IMG/VR virus record: IMGVR_UViG_3300046721_000158
Location: 1-28,193 of that record
DNA from: a virus
Length of the DNA stretch: 28,193 nucleotides
Strand: one strand, 5' to 3'
The notes beneath the pieces are model-generated. The model ran no database searches. It was not told the origin of the DNA and saw only the letters and a program-made list of their open reading frames with translations. This document shows positions 23,101 through 28,193 of this stretch, piece by piece. Both the position numbers and the translations under genes were made by a program. Positions within the stretch are counted from its first letter, which is position 1, and each line of letters starts with the position of its first letter.

Positions 23101-25455
23101 TCAGCGCATCCGCCGTGCGCGCAGCTTGCCGAAGCCTGCAGGCGTCGCACCACCGCCGGTCTGTGAGGCGACCAGATAAACCGTAGTCGTTGTCGTAAAG
23201 GACATGCGGCACGGGGCTAGAGCAAGCACTGTATTGAAAAGGATCGCCGTGGTCGCCTGCGCCACGCTCAGCGAAGTATTATCCGCTGGCCCATTCGGCA
23301 TGACAGCGGAAGCGGTGCTAATCCCTGCCTGGATCAGGGTAGAACCATTGGTGACAAGGGTAAGCTCGCCCGCGACATCCCAATCCCCTGGCGTCAAACT
23401 GATCGTCGTCAAGTTTACCACCGCGGCGCTGGCGATTGTCAGCCCGCTGCCACTGCCGCGGATCGACGAGATGTACTCGCCAACCTGCCCCGCCGCCGCG
23501 TTGTCGTTGGTCTGGGTGCCGGGAAGGTGACCGGCGCCGATGTTGGCGCCGTTGATGTAGTAGCTGCCCGAAGCCGGAACGTTGATCGTGCCAACGCCCA
23601 TGTCCGCCGCCGGAATCCCGCCTGCATCACAGACTTGCAAGCCCTGCGTGAGGCGTAGCCTGTCGTTTAGAAGCGTGGTTCCAGGGGCGCAAGTCTGCAA
23701 CCGCAACGACGTTCCGGCCGCAGTGCCGCTAAACGTATCGACCGCCAAGGCCATGATACCGGCGCCAATATTGTATCCGCCGACGCCATAAGCCTGGAAT
23801 TGTACCTGTCCGAGATTTGACCCTGACACGATAGCACTTGGCGCCGCCGCCGATCCCGATGCCCGCCTGATAACCTCGATTGGCAATCCGCCATAGGCAT
23901 CAAGCAACATCTGCGGCCCCGTACCGTCCACATTGGCGACCTGTAACAGCGTCCCGGCGGTCGCTGGCTGCGGCGCGGTCGCGTTGGCGTTGAGCACCAG
24001 CCCGCCCTGGCCGGGGTCCCCCGCCGGGTTGCCGATGACGACGCCCTGCGGGCCAATTGTCATGCGATAAGTATTCGTTATCGAGCCGAGAGAATTGGTC
24101 GCGAACGCCAGATGTGAGCCGCGCGCCGTTTCTGACCAATTTTCCATCGCCGAGGTTGTTATCAATGCACCAGCGGCATAGGTTGTCGCGCCCATACCCG
24201 TGATAATGATATTGCTTACGACATCCCCAGACTGTACCGCACTCGGCGCCGCAGCCGTGCCGCGCGACTTGCGTAGCGTCAGATTGGCGCTGATCGCGCC
24301 ATAGCTATCGACAAGGATGCCTGGACCGCCGGTTTCACTTGCCGCCCATATTAGCGGGCCGGGACTTGTCGCCTGTGGCGTCGAGGCCGCGTTGTTGACC
24401 ACCAGCGCGTGCGACGGCGGCGAGGTGACCGCGTTGCCGATCACCGCGTTTGTCGTGACCCGCAAAGTCGAGCCGTTGTCCGAGGTGATCGCGCTCGCGA
24501 CGACAGGGTTGGAGCCGTTGCCGACGAGAACGGCGTTGGCGGTCAGCGGCATCGTCACATTTGGCGCCAACGGGACATTGGTCGCCGCGACCCACTGGCT
24601 GGACGTCCCGTCATTCACATAGACGTAGAGTTGCCCGCCGACGCTGTCCCACCATTGATTGCCCTGCGCCGGGGTCGCCGGTGGCGTGTCGCTGACCGCG
24701 ACCGCGGTGCCGCCGATCGCGACGCCATTGACATAATAGCCGCCAGCGACATTGAGGGTGCCGGGCCCCATCGCTCCGCTCGCGCCGCCGGTGGCGCTGC
24801 CGACGATGATGTTGGAAGAGATCTTGAAGCTCACCCCATCGTCGCTGGCGATCAGGCTAGGGTGGACCGGGCTGGTGCCGGTGCCGACCAGCAAGCTATT
24901 TGCGGTGAGGCTGCTTACCCCGAGGCCGCCATTGGGCACGCTGACCGGTGTCGTCAGGCTGATCGTGACATTGCCGGTGGTGCCGCCGCCGGTGAGGCCG
25001 TTGCCAGCGGTAACCCCGGTCAGACCAAGGGCACCGTTTGACGCGGCGGTGATCCGCCCCTTTTGATCGACCGTCAGGCTGGTATTGGTATAGCTGCCGG
25101 GGGCGACCGCAGTGCTAGCCAGGGTGATGGGGATTGCCGTCGTACCCGTGCCCGTGGCGTCGCCGCTGATGGTGATCGCCTGGTTGGTGGTGAGGTACGA
25201 CTGGTTGGTGGCGCCGGTGACCTGGCCCTTGGCATTGATCTGGAGGCCCTGGAAGGTGCCGACATTGCTGTTGATTATTGGCAGGGTGGTCGGCACCGTG
25301 CCGCTGCCGCTGCCGGTGATATCGCCGGTCAGGGTGACGATATCGCTCAATTGCAACGCCTCGATCTCGGCCTTGGCGGTGGCGAAATTCTGGCGAACAC
25401 TCAGTGTTGTCGGGTTGCCGGTTATCGGGATGTTGGGGTCGATCAGCGACGCCAT
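23101..25455 (-). CDS. Tail fibre protein with C-terminal beta-rich knob
   Basis: 784 residues; GGAG nine bases before the ATG. The N-terminal part holds short fibre repeats (LQINAKGQVTGATNQ; LTVDQKGRITAASNG), then TPPATPAQGNQWWDSVGGQL and LYVYVNDGTSSQWVAA, a motif widespread in phage fibres, and the RGTAAAP-type module from 337 to 492. Two related VGTGxxP and VGNGSNP modules with GTLNVAGGYYVNG and GTINVPASGSYYING show internal duplication. The C-terminus (about 655-784, with LTPGDWDVAGELTLVTNG and the ending LVASQTGGGATPAGFGKLRA) resembles the jelly-roll or TNF-like tip of other fibre proteins. It probably binds the receptor or connects to the S74 fibre. No enzyme motif seen. Confidence 0.8.
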   Translation of the reverse strand: MASLIDPNIPITGNPTTLSVRQNFATAKAEIEALQLSDIVTLTGDITGSGSGTVPTTLPIINSNVGTFQGLQINAKGQVTGATNQSYLTTNQAITISGDATGTGTTAIPITLASTAVAPGSYTNTSLTVDQKGRITAASNGALGLTGVTAGNGLTGGGTTGNVTISLTTPVSVPNGGLGVSSLTANSLLVGTGTSPVHPSLIASDDGVSFKISSNIIVGSATGGASGAMGPGTLNVAGGYYVNGVAIGGTAVAVSDTPPATPAQGNQWWDSVGGQLYVYVNDGTSSQWVAATNVPLAPNVTMPLTANAVLVGNGSNPVVASAITSDNGSTLRVTTNAVIGNAVTSPPSHALVVNNAASTPQATSPGPLIWAASETGGPGILVDSYGAISANLTLRKSRGTAAAPSAVQSGDVVSNIIITGMGATTYAAGALITTSAMENWSETARGSHLAFATNSLGSITNTYRMTIGPQGVVIGNPAGDPGQGGLVLNANATAPQPATAGTLLQVANVDGTGPQMLLDAYGGLPIEVIRRASGSAAAPSAIVSGSNLGQVQFQAYGVGGYNIGAGIMALAVDTFSGTAAGTSLRLQTCAPGTTLLNDRLRLTQGLQVCDAGGIPAADMGVGTINVPASGSYYINGANIGAGHLPGTQTNDNAAAGQVGEYISSIRGSGSGLTIASAAVVNLTTISLTPGDWDVAGELTLVTNGSTLIQAGISTASAVMPNGPADNTSLSVAQATTAILFNTVLALAPCRMSFTTTTTVYLVASQTGGGATPAGFGKLRARRMR
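23980..24447 (-). repeat. Duplicated fibre module, copy in the 784-residue fibre gene
   Basis: Encodes residues 337-492 of the 784-residue fibre and is the counterpart of the copy at 22458-22922. Some stretches are nearly identical at the DNA level, including 62 of 66 bases at 23983-24048. Confidence 0.85.
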
Positions 25456-25475
25456 CGGCTCAGCTCCCGCTTGGT

Positions 25476-25706
25476 TTAGGCGCCGACCGCGGTCGCCCTG
25501 TCATAGACCGACACGCCGCCGTCGAGAGCTTGGATAACTTTACCCAAGCGCATGGATGCGTCTTCGAGATGGCGGTAGGCCAGCATGACATTGGCGATCG
25601 CCTCAGGCTCGCCCGCCACCACATTGCGCAGCAGCCACAAATCAGCAGCGACCCGCTTTAGCTCGGCGCGCAACGAGTTCATCGCCTCGATGGTTTGGGT
25701 GCTCAT
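25476..25706 (-). CDS. Small helical-hairpin protein, possibly Acb2/Tad1-like
   Basis: 76 residues, start in an ATGA overlap. Two predicted helices form a hairpin: TIEAMNSLRAELKRVAADLW and MLAYRHLEDASMRLGKVIQA, then GGVSVYDR. The second helix, with YRHLEDA-x-MRLGK, resembles the hairpin domain of the Acb2 and Tad1 anti-defence proteins, which sequester cyclic nucleotides made by CBASS or Thoeris, and of related small proteins in many phages. This similarity is judged from memory; there is no conserved catalytic residue to check. The gene lies in the small-gene cluster after the terminase, a usual place for accessory genes. It could equally be a minor structural or unknown helper protein. Confidence 0.7.
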   Translation of the reverse strand: MSTQTIEAMNSLRAELKRVAADLWLLRNVVAGEPEAIANVMLAYRHLEDASMRLGKVIQALDGGVSVYDRATAVGA

Positions 25707-25933
25707 GCGTAAGGCTTTCGCTGGTTGTGCTCTTTTATCGTCGCGCCTCCTGCGCGCGCATCTTTTCTTGCCGCTTCGGGCGCGCGCTTATTGGCGGTGG
25801 CGATAGCGATCCCCTCGTCGGTGCCGCCCTTGATCATGGCGTTGGCCATCCGCGCCGCCTTGGATGAGACCGCCGGTTTGCCGACCATCGCGTGATTGTG
25901 GCGGCTAGCGAAGGTCGGGCCGTTAAACGGCAC
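25703..25933 (-). CDS. Small phage protein with MIKGGTDEGIAIATANK motif (76 aa, GTG start)
   Basis: 76 residues from the GTG at 25933, which has AAGGAAG eight bases before it; a longer ATG-started reading overlaps the preceding gene in another frame for 170 bases and has no ribosome site. The sequence begins PFNGPTFASRHNHAMVGKPA and contains MANAMIKGGTDEGIAIATANK, similar to the short helix repeats of small phage proteins with an AIAxAxxK ending. It ends in a basic Arg/Lys-rich tail. Function unknown. The ends overlap neighbours by 11 bases upstream and as ATGA downstream. Confidence 0.65.
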   Translation of the reverse strand: MPFNGPTFASRHNHAMVGKPAVSSKAARMANAMIKGGTDEGIAIATANKRAPEAARKDARAGGATIKEHNQRKPYA

Positions 25934-26129
25934 GCGCTGCTTCCTTATCCTCGCCGCCCTCTTCCTCCTCGGGCTCCGGGGGCTGCTCGGGCTCGCCGAC
26001 CGGGGGCGGATCCTCGGGACCGCCCAGCCTGGCATAGGCGCGCCGACTATGCCGATTGGCACCAACGGGCGCGTCCCGAAAGAAGGCGACGCCACGCCAC
26101 TCTCCAACGACGCTGATCATATCCATCAC
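25923..26129 (-). CDS. Small acidic hypothetical protein (68 aa)
   Basis: 68 residues from an ATG in an ATGA overlap with the preceding gene, with GGAGG upstream; an adjacent second ATG is the alternative start. The N-terminal 40 residues (MISVVGEWRGVAFFRDAP, RHSRRAYARLGG) may be a small ordered unit, followed by an acidic Pro/Glu tail (PEQPPEPEEEEGGEDKE). Unrecognised. Confidence 0.6.
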   Translation of the reverse strand: MMDMISVVGEWRGVAFFRDAPVGANRHSRRAYARLGGPEDPPPVGEPEQPPEPEEEEGGEDKEAARAV

Positions 26130-26344
26130 ATGCCTCCATTGTTGCGGGTGGTCGAGATCGCTTCCTTAATCCTCGTGCTGGCGACGCGCGCCGCCTTGGC
26201 TCTATCGCGGATACTCGCCTTTGGGCTCAGCGGCGCGACTGCCTGCTGCACGCTGTTGCGATCAAGACCGGGCGCGGCAGGCAGGCCAAATTTACCCGCA
26301 AGCTTGGGCGCGTTATTCGCCGGAGGGCGCCGCACGATCCGCAT
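26126..26344 (-). CDS. Small basic hypothetical protein (72 aa)
   Basis: 72 residues starting 12 bases after the TerL stop, with a clear AGGAGAG site. Basic and Pro/Ala-rich at the start (MRIVRRPPANNAPKLAGK), then a helix (SIRDRAKAARVASTRIKEAI) and NNGGM end. No family is recognised. It may bind nucleic acid because of its charge, but that is only a guess. Confidence 0.65.
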   Translation of the reverse strand: MRIVRRPPANNAPKLAGKFGLPAAPGLDRNSVQQAVAPLSPKASIRDRAKAARVASTRIKEAISTTRNNGGM

Positions 26345-26356
26345 CGGGCTCTCTCC

Positions 26357-28078
26357 TCAAGTATCGAAATGCGACTCCGGCATCTCAAATCTATTGCCAG
26401 CGGCCGGAGGCGGGCTCACCTCCATATCATAAACCCGGCTGCAAGCATCCAAGAAGTCGTCATGCGTGGCGTAAGGGTGGTCTTCCAGCTCGGTGATAAA
26501 TCTAATCGTCACGTCGTAGAGGCTGTTCTGCTCGTCGACCCGCTTGATCGCTCTTGCCAGCAACTCGCGATCGCCGCGATTGACCGCGTCGCGCTGGGCG
26601 CTCGTCAGCTGCTTTAGCTGGGTGTACTTGAGATCGACCACCTCGCCGCTTTCCTCGTCGACCTCAAGCCGCCACTGCGCGGCGCCGATGCCGGAGCGAT
26701 AGACCGGGGTCGGGATGTAGAAGCGGCCCAGTCTTAGATCGGGTTCGAGCCGCTCTATTCTGTCGTCCTTCGACTGCCTGCCGTCCCTGGTCCAGTTCAA
26801 TTCCTTGAGGGGAAAACTGTAACGCTCGACGACCATTCTTTCCCTAAAGTATTCGTCGTCGGTCTGCATGCCGTAGCGCTCGTAGCCGACGCCGACGACC
26901 ATGCACCCCGGAGCCTTATCCCAGCGTTTATGAAGATCGCGAATGACCCGCCATCGATCGCTGAGCGACATTCGGTGGCAGTAGCCGTCGAGCAGGTACT
27001 TGGTTCCGGCTGAGGCAAGGCCGATGACGGCGATAGCAGTGTAGTCACTGTTGGCGCTCCTGCCTTTTGAGGGATCGCACAGGATGACGATGTTGAGGTT
27101 TCGCGGCCGCACCTCGTAACCGAGGAGCCAACCGACCTCAAAGGTGAGGTCCTCGCCGGACATCGGGTTCTGCAGCATCTGCGCGGCGACCGTGCTGCGC
27201 TGCTTCCTTTTCTTGTCTTCCCACTCTTCCGGGGTCAGCAACACGGGCGTGCCGTCGAGCTTCCCGTTATGGGTCGCCGGGTAGATGCGCGGCTTGACGA
27301 CCTGACGCTCCATCATCTCGGCGTAGGTGTCGGCCAGCTTATATCTCGTGCCGATATATCTCGCGACGCCACCTCTGGTGCCGAGGTTGTCGCTCATCTC
27401 CCAGGACATCGTGGTCTTTCTGACCTGATCCGAGGTGCCGACGCTCTCCAAGGTCACCATGTCGTCGTAGACCCTGATATCAAAATGCTTGCTGGTCGGC
27501 TGACCGTCGACCACCCCCCAGGCCTCGATCGTCGCCTCCTTGGGATTGTTCTTTCTTTTGACAATGATGCCGTCGGTTACCGACCATTGCGGTGCGTCGC
27601 GCTCGGGATCCTGCCAAAGGACATCCGGGTAGAGCCCCTTCAGATCCTCGTTGTCGCGCATCTCGCGCATCAGCTGTCCAAGAAAATCCTTAGCGATGCC
27701 TCTGGTGTGCGAGAAGATCGCCACCGTCAGCTCGGGGTTGTTGAGGATATCCTGCAGTGTCAGGCCGTAGGTGATGATGGTCGATTTGTAATGCTCTCTC
27801 GCCCACAAGTCTAAATGTCCATCAGGGCTGGCTTGTACTTCGCGGCAGCGCTGGTAGATCCACTCCCTGCGCATATCCTGGCGATGCAGGATATCGACCA
27901 TCAAGAAGTAAAGATCCTGTTTGCCGAGCGCTCGCCTCGCCTTATAGAGCCCCTCCTTGCCGCCGAGCTTGGCCGCCTCGGTCAAGACCTGCATATGATT
28001 ACGGTGCGCCGCCTCCATGCTGCTGGGGCTGGCGAACAGCGACCGCGGTGGGGTCGATCGCCTTAGGGGTTCAGCCAT
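26357..28078 (-). CDS. Terminase large subunit (TerL)
   Basis: 573 residues. The ATPase domain carries a deviant Walker A, AREHYKST (93-100, with K98), and a Walker B-like IRVYDDMV with D205-D206. Substructure RGIAKDFLGQLMREM follows the nucleotide loop. The RNase H-like nuclease domain has ILCDPSKGR (D335), NSDYTAI (D345) and the late THDDFLDA (D546) acidic residues. This protein docks to the portal, pumps DNA and cuts the concatemer. No small terminase was recognised in the window; it may lie beyond the right edge. The start ATG at 28078 overlaps the end of the upstream gene by 16 bases, and the length is usual for this class. Confidence 0.9.
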   Translation of the reverse strand: MAEPLRRSTPPRSLFASPSSMEAAHRNHMQVLTEAAKLGGKEGLYKARRALGKQDLYFLMVDILHRQDMRREWIYQRCREVQASPDGHLDLWAREHYKSTIITYGLTLQDILNNPELTVAIFSHTRGIAKDFLGQLMREMRDNEDLKGLYPDVLWQDPERDAPQWSVTDGIIVKRKNNPKEATIEAWGVVDGQPTSKHFDIRVYDDMVTLESVGTSDQVRKTTMSWEMSDNLGTRGGVARYIGTRYKLADTYAEMMERQVVKPRIYPATHNGKLDGTPVLLTPEEWEDKKRKQRSTVAAQMLQNPMSGEDLTFEVGWLLGYEVRPRNLNIVILCDPSKGRSANSDYTAIAVIGLASAGTKYLLDGYCHRMSLSDRWRVIRDLHKRWDKAPGCMVVGVGYERYGMQTDDEYFRERMVVERYSFPLKELNWTRDGRQSKDDRIERLEPDLRLGRFYIPTPVYRSGIGAAQWRLEVDEESGEVVDLKYTQLKQLTSAQRDAVNRGDRELLARAIKRVDEQNSLYDVTIRFITELEDHPYATHDDFLDACSRVYDMEVSPPPAAGNRFEMPESHFDT

Positions 28079-28193
28079 AGCGCCAAATGTCCAAAGAGCG
28101 CCGCAAGGGCAACAGCGAGCAAAACGACCAGCAGCATCGCGATGCTCATGTCGCGCATCAGGCTGCGCCCGAAGAACGCTTCGCGAGCATCAG
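28063..28193 (-). CDS. C-terminal end of a small membrane protein (partial, enters from right edge)
   Basis: 42 residues and a TAA are visible. The sequence includes DAREAFFGRSLMRDM followed by a hydrophobic stretch of about 25 residues (SIAMLLVVLLAVALAALFGH) and LALWLNP, so a single membrane span close to the C-terminus is likely. A holin, spanin-like or other lysis/membrane accessory is possible. The last 16 bases overlap the TerL start. The real start may be upstream of the window or at the internal ATG (MRDMSIAM), which would give a 31-residue peptide. Confidence 0.55.
   Translation of the reverse strand, partial: DAREAFFGRSLMRDMSIAMLLVVLLAVALAALFGHLALWLNP

Noticed and set aside
25703-26107. 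134-codon reading of the small gene at 25703-25933
   Set aside because: The first part overlaps another gene in a different frame and has no ribosome site; the GTG at 25933 has AAGGAAG upstream.

Overview
The window is 28 kb of a tailed bacteriophage (or a prophage) carrying the packaging, capsid, short-tail and ejection genes. All recognised genes lie on the minus strand, so the transcription order is from high to low coordinates. DNA is GC-rich (roughly 60-65 percent by eye), codon use is uniform, and the gene set (TerL, P22-like portal, N4-gp56-type coat protein, SU10-type adaptor, gp10-like tail hub, no tape measure, sheath or tube) points to a podovirus-like member of Caudoviricetes. A GC-rich proteobacterial host, perhaps an alphaproteobacterium, is only an inference. 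No integrase, replication gene, tRNA or CRISPR was seen, so free phage and prophage cannot be told apart.

Layout in transcription order. (1) 28193-25476: end of a small membrane protein, large terminase, then four small genes, the last of which has a helical sequence recalling the Acb2/Tad1 cyclic-nucleotide sponges. (2) 25455-20991: two long tail-fibre genes sharing a duplicated module; the second ends in an S74 intramolecular chaperone. (3) 20991-15550: two small conserved proteins, portal, small helical protein, scaffold and major capsid protein. (4) 15549-15451: the only sizeable intergenic gap, with a perfect 22-bp palindrome. (5) 15450-13938: five small genes. (6) 13941-12334: a methyltransferase fused to a GT9 (heptosyltransferase-like) glycosyltransferase, an unusual cargo between capsid and tail genes. 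(7) 12321-9638: head-tail adaptor and tail hub/nozzle. (8) 9638-1: two small proteins and then low-complexity, repeat-rich putative ejection proteins, with a GNAT acetyltransferase among them. The last is a very large open frame that leaves the window at base 1 and carries an M15-type peptidase and a phage tail lysozyme domain.

The genes are packed very tightly: more than half of the junctions are stop/start overlaps (ATGA, TGATG or 11-50 nt), which suggests one long polycistron with translational coupling. Functionally the block packages DNA (TerL, portal), builds the head (scaffold, coat), attaches a short tail (adaptor, hub, fibres) and delivers DNA through the cell wall (repeat proteins plus a dual peptidoglycan hydrolase). 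The most notable items are the methyltransferase-GT9 fusion, the dual-hydrolase giant protein, the protein with two unrelated 18-residue repeat arrays, the putative anti-defence sponge and the duplicated fibre module.
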